A stretch of DNA of 6,840 bases from Limisphaerales bacterium (lineage in GTDB: Bacteria > Verrucomicrobiota > Verrucomicrobiia > Limisphaerales > PALSA-1396), in the NCBI GenBank assembly GCA_003140275.1, contig PLJQ01000220.1, positions 1-6,840 of the forward strand, given 5' to 3'. The translations under genes were made by a program, and so were the position numbers. Of the stretch, positions 1 to 5,962 are shown piece by piece. The notes under the pieces were generated by a model, which was not told the origin of the DNA, did not search any database, and saw only the letters and a list, made by a program, of their open reading frames with translations. Each line of letters starts with the position of its first letter. The first letter of the stretch is position 1.

Positions 1-324
1 CCTTTTGTTCAACAGCCTGTTAGAATGTCTTCCGCCAAGTTCACTTGATAAGGTTTCCAATGCCGCAATGTCGCCCTCTTTCAGTATGAAATACTCTTTC
101 CACCACCGCATACTATAGAATGGCGAACCCACAAGACCGCCCGAGGCATTCACAGTCCGCCATAAATTCGTAAGCTGCAAAGAACACACCGTCTTCAAAA
201 CCTCTGTGGCCTTCGCGTCAACTACAGGACAACCAATTTTGGAATTGTGGACCTGCCATATCAAGCAGCCGCCGACTACCACGCAAACAACAACTGCAAT
301 CCAGATGACGAGACGCTTCGACAT
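1..324 (-). CDS. Hypothetical membrane-anchored protein, N-terminal part (runs off left edge)
   Basis: I do not recognise this protein. Reading leftward from an ATG at 322-324, 108 codons stay open to the window edge, so the C-terminus is missing. The N-terminus is MSKR followed by a strongly hydrophobic run (about residues 5-23, rich in Val and Ile). This is a single membrane anchor or uncleaved signal. A Cys at residue 20 after Val-Gly-Gly resembles a lipobox, but more hydrophobic residues follow, so an anchor seems likelier. The rest is soluble, with a Trp/Tyr-rich stretch near residues 70-80. A purine-rich AGGG lies about 8 bases before the ATG and supports this start. GC is about 48% by hand count over the first 300 bases, against about 70% in a sampled line of the dehydrogenase, so this gene may have a different history. 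The open frame, start and anchor are seen; membrane location is inferred. Confidence 0.6.
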   Translation of the reverse strand, partial: MSKRLVIWIAVVVCVVVGGCLIWQVHNSKIGCPVVDAKATEVLKTVCSLQLTNLWRTVNASGGLVGSPFYSMRWWKEYFILKEGDIAALETLSSELGGRHSNRLLNKR

Positions 325-657
325 GGTAGTACCCTGTAGCCTTCTAATCTGAAGCACTGTATCCGTCGTGCTGATGACGACAAGCGTCGATTTCTTGAGT
401 GAGATTGAATCGGCGGCGCGATGGATACACTGGGTTGAACTGATCTGTTGAGCCCGCGACTGGCGTACTGGGGGAGGTAAAAGCGTGCCAATCTCCAAAG
501 ACCAATGAAGGAGAGTTGTTTGGCAAAATTGACAGCAAAGCCCACTATTTCAAGCCTTCAGACATGTCAAGAATGGCTAATAAGTTTTTCACCATGAATA
601 TTAAACCGACAAAAGCCGCACGGACTCCGACCCGCCATACCGGTGACAATGCGAGCG
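325..657. other. Spacer between dehydrogenase 3' end and left-edge gene; possible small ORF
   Basis: No confident gene lies here. A minus-strand frame at 344-538 (TTG start, 64 codons, TAG stop) ends 19 bases before the ATG of the left-edge gene. Its residues are balanced and protein-like (for example a segment GDWHAFTSPSTPVAG), so it could be a small upstream cistron or a gene remnant. It has no canonical start, no recognised domain and no clear ribosome binding site. A TTGACA hexamer on the minus strand (565-570) is a perfect -35 box, but no good -10 box follows at 16-18 bases. It may still be part of the left gene's promoter. I found no convincing terminator hairpin just after the dehydrogenase stop codon. 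Confidence 0.35.
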
Positions 658-2442
658 CTACTTTGGTTTGCCCAACTCGGAGAGGAAACGGACGAGATCG
701 CGGAACTCTTCGCGGGTGAGCGTGTCCGCCAGGCCGTTGGGCATCACGGAACCGTTTTGCTTTCGCTCCTTGATGGTGTCACGACGCAGGCGGACTTCCT
801 TGTTCTGGAGCACGTCGCGCAACACCAGTTCGTCGGAGGTTTCGCGAACCTGGTAGCCCTGATACTCCTCGCCGTCTTTGGTCGTCACCGAAATCGACAC
901 GTAGCCTTCTTTGATTTCTTTTTGTGGTTCGAGGATCGCGCCGATGATGAAGTCCACCGGCTGCGCGGTGCCGAGTGCGCTGAGGTCGGGACCAATGTTG
1001 CCGCCCTGACCGTTGACGGAGTGGCAGGCGACGCAACCCAAGCCGGGATTGCGGAAAATACGTTCTCCCCTGTTCGCGTCACCGTCGGTGTTGATCTCAG
1101 CGACAAAAGCTACAGTTTCGGCTTGAGTCATGGATTTGCCTGCGCCGTTGAAGTTGGCGGCATCGGTGAGAATTACGGCCAGTTCTTTATTACGCCGTCC
1201 ACCGGTATTCATCACCCGGAGACCCACTTCGGCGGCCTGTTTTTGTCGCGCCGCGGACGCAAGCACTTTGGCAAGCGCGGCTGCTCCACCCTGGCGTTGG
1301 AGGAAGGCGGTGAAGATTTCACCGAGTGCGGTCTCATCGCTCAAGCGCGCGAAACTATCGCCGGCCAGCCGGGCGGCAGCGTTTAGATCCAATCCGCAGA
1401 GAGCGGCAATCGCCGCGCTCTGGATTGATGGCGGGCCTTCGGTGGACAAACGTGACAAAGTTGTCTTGCTCGCGTCACCGCCTAACGAAGCCAGGGCATC
1501 GACGGCGGCGCGACGCGTTTTCTCACTCGCGTTGCCGTCGAGTGCCGCGGCTTCCGTCACGGGTCGAAAAGTTTCGAGTTTCCAGACGCCGGCGAGCTTG
1601 ATCGCTTCGGCTCGCAATTCATCGTTCGGGCTTTCGATCAGCGGGCGAAGCGCAGCCACGAGGTCGCCGGCGGGACGCACATTGCGGACGCGTGCCGTTC
1701 CCGCCAATGTGGGAAGCACGCGCGCCTGTTGAGCAGCATCGTGGTTTGGACCGGTGGTGAATGTCCTGGCGTCGAGCAAGCGCGCAAGGTCGTTCGTGTT
1801 GCCCACTTCGGCGAGCAGGTTGAGAAACGTTTCGCGGCGAGCGCCCGTGATCGTCGATGAGTTCACTTGCTCGCGCAACGCGTTCAGCGTGTCCGGGGTG
1901 CCGTCGGCACGGATGAGCAGGCCGAGGCGTGAGGGTTTGTTTTCCAAATTGAGTTTGCCGACTTTGAAGGCTGGCAGCCACTGGGGCTTCAGTGCAAAGA
2001 CGGCCTGGTTCAGCGCATACGTCACAAATTTATCGGCCGGAAAATCCGCAGCGATGGCAGCGACTTCCATCGCCTCCGGCCTGGCAACATAGGTGCAGGC
2101 GACAACCGCCTGTAACCGCACACGCGAATGCTCGTCCGCCACCAGCGGACGCAACAAGGCCAGCGGATCCGCCAACCGGTCCGCACACGCGCCAACGACA
2201 CTTGCGGCGTAGGCGCGCGCATTCCAGTTGGTGGCGCGACCAAGGCGGGCAAGCAATTCCGGCGCGACGGCTTCATGGCTTTGATAAACTCCGAGCGCCT
2301 CCACCAGCGCGTGTTCGGACAAGCCAGGCTGCATGGTCCATTTCTTCAACGCCGTGGTGACCGTCTCGCTCGGTCGATCCGCCAGCACTCGTTTTGCGAA
2401 ACGCCGCGTCCACCGGTCGGGCGATCTCAAATATTCAAGCAA
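658..2442 (-). CDS. 3' fragment: HEAT-like repeats and C-terminal cytochrome c domain
   Basis: This is the C-terminal part of the same interrupted gene; homologous sequence actually continues upstream to the TGA. The coordinates begin at a TTG (2440-2442) that is probably just an internal Leu codon. Roughly the first 430 residues are Ala/Leu-rich helical repeats of HEAT type (for example segments with 'DELRAEAIKLAG' and 'RRAAVDALASLGG'). The haem domain follows: RGERIFRNPGLGC leads into CVACH at 1021-1035, the covalent c-type haem site with His as axial ligand. A Met in SVMPNGL (742-744) is the likely sixth ligand. The C-terminus ELGKPK ends at a TAG. This matches the Pirellula/Verrucomicrobium haem-binding family (TIGR02603). 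Made from an internal start it would have no signal peptide, and haem attachment occurs outside the cytoplasm, so the fragment is probably inactive by itself. Confidence 0.75.
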   Translation of the reverse strand: MLEYLRSPDRWTRRFAKRVLADRPSETVTTALKKWTMQPGLSEHALVEALGVYQSHEAVAPELLARLGRATNWNARAYAASVVGACADRLADPLALLRPLVADEHSRVRLQAVVACTYVARPEAMEVAAIAADFPADKFVTYALNQAVFALKPQWLPAFKVGKLNLENKPSRLGLLIRADGTPDTLNALREQVNSSTITGARRETFLNLLAEVGNTNDLARLLDARTFTTGPNHDAAQQARVLPTLAGTARVRNVRPAGDLVAALRPLIESPNDELRAEAIKLAGVWKLETFRPVTEAAALDGNASEKTRRAAVDALASLGGDASKTTLSRLSTEGPPSIQSAAIAALCGLDLNAAARLAGDSFARLSDETALGEIFTAFLQRQGGAAALAKVLASAARQKQAAEVGLRVMNTGGRRNKELAVILTDAANFNGAGKSMTQAETVAFVAEINTDGDANRGERIFRNPGLGCVACHSVNGQGGNIGPDLSALGTAQPVDFIIGAILEPQKEIKEGYVSISVTTKDGEEYQGYQVRETSDELVLRDVLQNKEVRLRRDTIKERKQNGSVMPNGLADTLTREEFRDLVRFLSELGKPK

Positions 2443-3618
2443 ATCTCCGACGGAAGCATCGACGAGCTTTGGCGGCTTCGTAAGCGGGCGATTTTTCGCG
2501 GTGACTCGCCAGATGCGCCCGCGCGTTTTATCGCGGTCGGGATGGCGGAAGCTCGCCTGGTAGTGCCCGATGATCGGGTTGTATCAATCACAGATATACA
2601 ACGCGCCATCCGGCCCGAACTTCGCATCCACGGGCCGGAAGTTGCGGCTGGTCGATTTGATGAGCGGCGGTAAATCTTCGAGGCTGAAGCCCGCACCGTC
2701 GTCGCTGATCTTGAGCACCCACACGGCGTTGTTGATGTAGCCGCCGAGGATGAGCACGCCCTGCCACGTCTCAGGGAAATGCGACGTGCCGACAATATCG
2801 CCACCGCTGGATTTGCGACCGTTGCCGTTTTTCCAGATCAGCGCGGGCGGATCGTCGCGATGGTTCACAACGAGGCCGGGGACGGGATAAATCGACGAAC
2901 TGTTGTTGCCCGCGATAACGATCGGTTCGCCCCAGTCGGTAAAAACAAAGCCCCATGGATTTTGCGGCTCATGCTCGGAACCGTAGAAGCCCTCCAACTT
3001 CAAGCGGCGCGGCCAAAAACGCCAGAGGCCCGCCTGGTCGAGGCGCGTGATGCCCCACGGCGTTTCCACATGAGAACGGGTGTGAAGTCCCTGGGAAAAC
3101 CACAGCTCGCCGCCCGGCCCGAAAAGAAACGAATTAATGTTCTGGTGGTTGTCGCCGGTGCCGAATCCGCGCAACACGACGCGACGTTCGTCCGCCTTGC
3201 CGTCGCCATCGTGGTCTTTGAGAAACAGCAATTCCGTGCCGTGGCCGACATACGCACCGCCATCACCCAATTCGATCCCGGTAGGAATCATCAAGCCGGC
3301 GGCGAAGACGGTTGTTTTGTCGCACCGCCCGTCGCCGTCCGTATCTTCGAGAATGAGAACTTTGTCGTTCGGCACCTGGCCGGGTTCGATCTGCGGATAG
3401 ACCGTACTACCGATGACCCAGAGCCGACCGCGCGCGTCGAAACGAATCTGAATCGGTTTCACGACACCGTCCTTTTCCGACGCAAAGAGGCTGACCTCGA
3501 AACCGTCGGCCACCTGGAACGAAGCAAGTTCGGCGGCGGGATCGTCTGGATTGGCTGCGAACGCGGAGGGAATGAAGCAGAGCAAACACCAGAACAGAGC
3601 AGTCGAGAGAATTGAAAT
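658..3618 (-). pseudogene. PVC-type membrane-bound dehydrogenase / HEAT / cytochrome c gene interrupted by an in-frame TGA
   Basis: Read as one frame from the signal peptide (about 3618) to the TAG at 658-660, this is a protein of about 986 residues, a normal length for the PVC 'membrane-bound dehydrogenase' family. The order is signal peptide, beta-propeller dehydrogenase domain (TIGR02604 type), HEAT-like helical repeats, then a C-terminal CxxCH haem domain (TIGR02603 type). One TGA at 2584-2586 interrupts it. The residues before it (FGPDGALYICD) and after it (YNPIIGHYQASFRHPDRD) join without gap or frameshift, and the family motif is D-W-Y-N-P. TGG to TGA is therefore the simplest lesion. 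A second defect is the lack of ATG, GTG or TTG in frame just before the signal peptide. Substrate is unknown; the family is thought to oxidise sugars or alcohols in the periplasm. It could be a true pseudogene or a single-base sequence error. Confidence 0.8.
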
Positions 3619-3840
3619 TCGACCGCCCTCGCCCCGAAGGTGCCGCCAATCAGTTAGTAACGAATGCTCGCCTTCACCCCAACCCTCTCCCCCAAGAGAG
3701 GGTGAAGCTGCGTCTGTCCTCAGCAAATCTTGGCGGCCTTTTGCATTCGATGGTCCGCACAGCCCAAACGCGTTCCAGCAGGAACTCCCTCTCCTGAGGG
3801 AGAGGGTTGGGGTGAAGGTGAACGTACACTCTGACTTCAT
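2584..3840 (-). CDS. 5' fragment: exported beta-propeller dehydrogenase domain, truncated at TGA
   Basis: This is the N-terminal part of the interrupted dehydrogenase. From the nearest in-frame ATG (3838-3840) it gives 418 residues, but the first 74 or so come from dispersed repeats and are unlike the family. Family-like sequence begins with a signal peptide at about 3540-3618 (hydrophobic core LSTALFWCLLCFIP, likely cleavage after SAFA). The propeller domain follows: a 'GFEVSLFA' opening, the segment RFDARGRLWV, two calcium-loop-like motifs DTDGDGRCD (3319-3345) and DHDGDGKAD (3190-3216), and NPWGFVFTDWGE further on. It stops at FGPDGALYICD, just before the expected Trp. ATT codons at 3610-3612 or 3616-3618, preceded by a G-rich stretch, are the only start candidates beside the signal peptide, and ATT starts are rare. 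Alone the fragment lacks the HEAT and haem domains, so full activity is unlikely. Confidence 0.65.
   Translation of the reverse strand: MKSECTFTFTPTLSLRRGSSCWNAFGLCGPSNAKGRQDLLRTDAASPSLGGEGWGEGEHSLLTDWRHLRGEGGRISILSTALFWCLLCFIPSAFAANPDDPAAELASFQVADGFEVSLFASEKDGVVKPIQIRFDARGRLWVIGSTVYPQIEPGQVPNDKVLILEDTDGDGRCDKTTVFAAGLMIPTGIELGDGGAYVGHGTELLFLKDHDGDGKADERRVVLRGFGTGDNHQNINSFLFGPGGELWFSQGLHTRSHVETPWGITRLDQAGLWRFWPRRLKLEGFYGSEHEPQNPWGFVFTDWGEPIVIAGNNSSSIYPVPGLVVNHRDDPPALIWKNGNGRKSSGGDIVGTSHFPETWQGVLILGGYINNAVWVLKISDDGAGFSLEDLPPLIKSTSRNFRPVDAKFGPDGALYICD
3671..3708 (+). repeat. Hairpin repeat, copy A
   Basis: A short GC-rich palindromic repeat. The stem is ccctctc (3683-3689) with gagaggg (3696-3702) and a 6-base loop. 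Its first 21 bases (3671-3691) are exactly complementary to 3798-3818 in copy B, so A and B form an inverted pair about 106 bases apart. It resembles REP-type or small non-autonomous elements scattered through many genomes. No coding role is visible. Confidence 0.75.
3785..3825 (-). repeat. Hairpin repeat, copy B
   Basis: Same repeat family as copy A, in the opposite direction. It contains a perfect 8-bp stem, ccctctcc-tgag-ggagaggg (3787-3806), followed by the ttggggtgaagg tail. Aligned end to end with copy C it matches at 32 of 41 positions by hand count. Transcribed on either strand it should fold into a stable hairpin and could attenuate or stop readthrough from the SGNH-like gene toward the dehydrogenase. 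Confidence 0.75.
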
Positions 3841-3932
3841 ACGCTTAACTAAAGGGCAGCGCCCGTTTCTCTCCCCTGAAGAGATTTCCACGAAACAAAA
3901 TTTCGGGCGATGAACGTCTGAACCTGAGAATA

Positions 3933-4046
3933 TGGACTGCGCCGGCAGAGCGCAGCGGCGACGGCGCTTTCGCATGATGAGAAGTCGTCGCGTTTTCCTG
4001 TACTTCCTCAAAAGCGGTGTCGCGCTCCGCTTGCCACCGCAATCCA
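3933..4046. repeat. MITE-like palindromic element with imperfect ~37-bp inverted repeats
   Basis: The left arm (3933-3970, beginning tggactgcgccggcagagcg) and the reverse complement of the right arm (4011-4046, beginning tggattgcggtggcaagcgg) are clearly related over their whole length. Both end in cgcttt. They flank a 40-base centre. The arms differ by several substitutions and a 2-base gap. The structure suits a small non-autonomous mobile element or a large dispersed palindrome. No transposase lies in the window. I recall similar sequence, and its translations, scattered in Pedosphaera-like genomes, but could not check this. No clear target-site duplication is visible next to the arms. Confidence 0.6.
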
Positions 4047-4054
4047 AAATGGTG

Positions 4055-4095
4055 CTCCCTCTCCTCGCGGAGAGAGTCGGAGTGAGGGCCAACGT
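4055..4095 (-). repeat. Hairpin repeat, copy C (diverged)
   Basis: Same direction as copy B and the same length, with 9 differences in 41 positions. The hairpin ctctcc-tcgc-ggagag (4059-4074) is kept although flanking bases have changed. Change with a conserved stem suggests the fold, not the exact sequence, is what the family keeps. It starts 8 bases after the right arm of the palindromic element and lies about 55 bases downstream of the SGNH-like stop codon, so it could act as a transcription terminator for that gene. Confidence 0.65.
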
Positions 4096-4148
4096 AGTTC
4101 TGATTATTCATTCCGGTGAGAGCTGATCCGGTGCGAAAGAAAATGGTT

Positions 4149-5192
4149 TCATTTGAGTGGGATGTTGCCGACAGCCTCATTGATCCTGGCTTCGGCTTGT
4201 TGAATTAATGGCACGAATTTCTCCTGCTCTTCCGGGAACCAACGAATGCTCGGGTCGCGATGGTCACGACTGCTCGGTTGACTCGTGCGGTCGCCACCCA
4301 GGAACGCCCAGTTTTGCGGACGCCAGTAATCGAACCAGAGCCGGTTCTTCGCCACGACCGCCTGACGAACGCGCTCAAATGCGGTGTTCGGCCAAACGCC
4401 GTTCCCGTCCGGTTCACCCGGAAGGTTGGCAAATTTGAGGAAACCAAGTTGCCGGGTGAACGCGCGGGCAAACAAAGCGTGACCGCGCGGCGTGAGTTGG
4501 AGGCCGTCGTCCGTCAGGCGCGGCCCACGATGTGATGCGCCACCGAGTTCGGTGAACACATCCACCAGCGGCAACCGGCGCTGGCGCGCCAGTTCGCGAA
4601 TGGCCTTGGCGAAATCTGCAAGGTCGCCATCGCGTGCGGACAAATCAGGCAGGAGCGCGCCGACCTTCTCAAACGGCGGTGGTGTGACCAGTACCAGCCG
4701 CGGCGTCTGCCGGGCGCATTCGTTGAGAAGCTTTTGATAAGCCGCAATAAAACCGGGCAAGGAACCGCGACCGCTCAACGCCTCGCTGCGGCCAAACTGC
4801 AGGACGATAACCGAAGCCCGCGACCGCTTCAGGTGCGACTGCAATGGCGGAAACCCCACGTCGCGCGGTTGCACAAACACCGTGTCGCCCTCCCAACCGA
4901 AGTTACGGAAGCGCACGTCAAAGCCGTGATACTTCACGGCAAGCAGGGCTTCCAGATGGCCCGTGTGCTGGGCCGCTGCCACGTCCGTGCCACCGAGAAA
5001 CGCAACGACATCGCCCCGTTCCAAAGTGAAACGTCCGTTCGAAAACGGCCTTTGCTGCGCGGCGACTTCCTGGTCTTCAGACCGACCGGTAATTTCGCTG
5101 GCCCAAGCCGGGTTGAATGTTGTGTTCAACAAACAAGCAACCGTGCAACTAAATTGGATGAGCCGCGTCGGGCGCCGGGACATGGGCGGCAT
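4149..5192 (-). CDS. Exported SGNH/GDSL-hydrolase-like protein with substituted active site
   Basis: A protein of 347 residues from the ATG at 5190-5192. A second ATG three codons on, or a GTG at 5268-5270, are alternatives. The chosen start gives a normal signal peptide: MSRRPTR basic end, hydrophobic stretch, NPAWA cleavage region. The body has the layout of PVC SGNH-like proteins: GDVVAFLGGTD (block I region), FRNFGWEGDTV (block II), VIVLQFGRSEAL (block III), LTDDGLQLTPRGH (block V), and a conserved C-terminal DYWRPQNWAFLGGDR with SSRDHRDPSIRWFPEE. Expected catalytic residues are absent: GDS is GGT, the block III Asn is Ser, and the block V His is Gln (codon CAA). It ends in TGA, so TGA serves as a stop here. 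In this phylum such genes often precede the propeller dehydrogenase, as here. It may bind a glycan or ester instead of cleaving it. Family assignment is firm; function is inferred. Confidence 0.8.
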   Translation of the reverse strand: MPPMSRRPTRLIQFSCTVACLLNTTFNPAWASEITGRSEDQEVAAQQRPFSNGRFTLERGDVVAFLGGTDVAAAQHTGHLEALLAVKYHGFDVRFRNFGWEGDTVFVQPRDVGFPPLQSHLKRSRASVIVLQFGRSEALSGRGSLPGFIAAYQKLLNECARQTPRLVLVTPPPFEKVGALLPDLSARDGDLADFAKAIRELARQRRLPLVDVFTELGGASHRGPRLTDDGLQLTPRGHALFARAFTRQLGFLKFANLPGEPDGNGVWPNTAFERVRQAVVAKNRLWFDYWRPQNWAFLGGDRTSQPSSRDHRDPSIRWFPEEQEKFVPLIQQAEARINEAVGNIPLK

Positions 5193-5294
5193 GATAAACG
5201 TTTCCACGGCCACCAAAAGCATTTTGACGGCATTATGCAACTGGAGAGCGTACAGAGTTTGACAACTCACCTGTTTGTGCTAATGCTTAGTCCC
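5193..5294. promoter_or_regulatory. Divergent promoter region (SGNH-like gene / peroxidase gene)
   Basis: This 102-base gap separates two genes read outward, so both promoters should lie in or near it. On the plus strand a perfect TTGACA (5259-5264) is followed by only a poor -10 candidate, taatgc (5281-5286). On the minus strand CATAAT (5232-5237) matches a -10 box at five of six bases and would give a leader of about 30 bases before the ATG at 5190-5192, but no -35 box sits at the right distance. Neither gene has a strong Shine-Dalgarno sequence. The individual boxes are tentative. Confidence 0.35.
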
Positions 5295-5840
5295 ATGAAA
5301 ACACTCGCTATTATTGTTGCCTTAATTCTTATGCAAACCGTGGCCGGCCGTGCGGAATCCCTTTACCAGATTCCAGTCAAAGACATCGACGGCAAAGACA
5401 CTTCGTTGAACGCCTACAAAGGCAAAGTGCTCCTCGTTGTGAACGTCGCCTCCAAATGCGGTCTCACTCCGCAATATTCGGCTCTCGAAGCCACCCACGA
5501 AAAATACAAGGACAAAGGTTTCACGGTGCTTGGCTTCCCATGCAACCAGTTTCTTGGCCAGGAACCCGGCACCAATAAAGAAATCAAGGAGTTCTGCTCA
5601 GGCAAATATAATGTCACCTTCCCGCTCTTCGACAAAATCGCCGTGAACGGGCCGAAGCGCCATCCGCTGTACGTTGCGCTGGCGGGCAATGAATCGCCGT
5701 TCCCTGGCGACATCAAATGGAACTTCGGCAAGTTCCTGATCGGTCGGGATGGCAAGATCATCAAGCGCTTCGAGCCGAGGACTACGCCGGACGCGCCCGA
5801 AGTAACGGCAGCGATCGAAGCCGCTCTCGCGGCGAAATAA
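5295..5840 (+). CDS. Exported glutathione peroxidase-like thiol peroxidase
   Basis: A complete protein of 181 residues that reduces hydrogen peroxide or lipid hydroperoxides. Residues 1-20 are a signal peptide (MKTLAIIVALILM core, likely cut after GRA), placing it outside the cytoplasm. The family signatures are all present: NVASKCGLT with the peroxidatic Cys55, FPCNQFLGQEPG with Gln85, and KWNFGKFLI with Trp142 and Asn143. This is Cys-type, with no selenocysteine. Cys101 in KEFCSGKYNVTFPLF sits where plant and yeast enzymes carry their resolving Cys, so a thioredoxin-like thiol donor is likelier than glutathione. The start at 5295 gives a clean signal peptide; an ATG at 5283 would add only four residues. 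No clear Shine-Dalgarno precedes it. Its divergent neighbour and the downstream oxidoreductase are also exported, so it may protect redox enzymes in the periplasm. The family is certain; the electron donor is inferred. Confidence 0.93.
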   Translation: MKTLAIIVALILMQTVAGRAESLYQIPVKDIDGKDTSLNAYKGKVLLVVNVASKCGLTPQYSALEATHEKYKDKGFTVLGFPCNQFLGQEPGTNKEIKEFCSGKYNVTFPLFDKIAVNGPKRHPLYVALAGNESPFPGDIKWNFGKFLIGRDGKIIKRFEPRTTPDAPEVTAAIEAALAAK

Positions 5841-5871
5841 TCGGCTGATTTCACGGAGCATTCTCCCGGCA

Positions 5872-5920
5872 GCGGCGGCCAGTGACCGCCGCCGGCAGCT
5901 CCCGGGATTGAGGGGTTTTT
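5872..5920 (+). terminator. Possible terminator hairpin after the peroxidase gene
   Basis: A perfect 7-bp GC stem, gcggcgg (5872-5878) with ccgccgc (5886-5892) and a 7-base loop, lies 31 bases after the peroxidase stop. A run of five T (5916-5920) follows, but 23 bases beyond the stem, which is too far for a textbook intrinsic terminator. It may be a weak terminator or only a GC-rich hairpin between the peroxidase and the oxidoreductase. Confidence 0.35.
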
Positions 5921-5962
5921 CTGCTTTCCTGTGGACGGCCATTTGGGCAAAGTTATTTCCCT

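Larger units (their letters stand above)
3619..4148. other. Gene-free spacer filled with dispersed repeats
   Basis: About 530 bases separate the SGNH-like gene from the dehydrogenase signal peptide. The minus-strand frame stays open through the spacer, but its product (runs such as TPTLSLRRGS, GGEGWGEGEH and KRRRRCALPAQS) is what translated GC-rich repeats look like and not a domain. It contains three hairpin repeats (3671-3708, 3785-3825, 4055-4095) and a palindromic element (3933-4046), listed separately. Positions 3841-3932, including a tiny gggc-agc-gccc hairpin at 3854-3864, and the last 50 bases before the SGNH stop show nothing I can name. The spacer probably arose by insertion between two genes that are often adjacent in this group. 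Confidence 0.6.

Noticed and set aside
262..324. Lipoprotein signal in the left-edge protein
   Set aside because: The Gly-Gly-Cys is followed by further hydrophobic residues (Leu-Ile-Trp), so a membrane anchor fits better. It cannot be excluded.
643..1386. Long plus-strand ORF of 247 codons
   Set aside because: It lies opposite the haem domain of the dehydrogenase, where the minus strand carries CxxCH and family motifs. The plus-strand product has no recognisable features and is a GC-rich antisense shadow.
2584..2586. TGA read as selenocysteine
   Set aside because: The family has Trp here, not Cys or Sec. The nearby GPx uses Cys, and I saw no evident SECIS-like hairpin just downstream.
2584..2586. 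TGA recoded as Trp (alternative genetic code)
   Set aside because: The SGNH-like gene ends at a TGA where its family ends, and Trp is TGG in the genes read here. A lone mutation or error is simpler.
3854..3864. gggc-agc-gccc hairpin as a terminator
   Set aside because: The stem is only four pairs, the loop is three bases and no proper T-run follows.
2584..4092. Full 502-codon reading as a genuine protein from the TTG at 4092
   Set aside because: The first 158 or so residues are translated repeat sequence placed before a signal peptide, which is not how the family is built.
3671..4095. CRISPR array
   Set aside because: The repeats are only three, occur in both orientations, are diverged and are unevenly spaced. 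No cas genes are present.
4734..5294. Upstream in-frame extension of the peroxidase (to a 368-codon reading)
   Set aside because: The added part is antisense to the SGNH-like gene, and the signal peptide at 5295 marks the true N-terminus.
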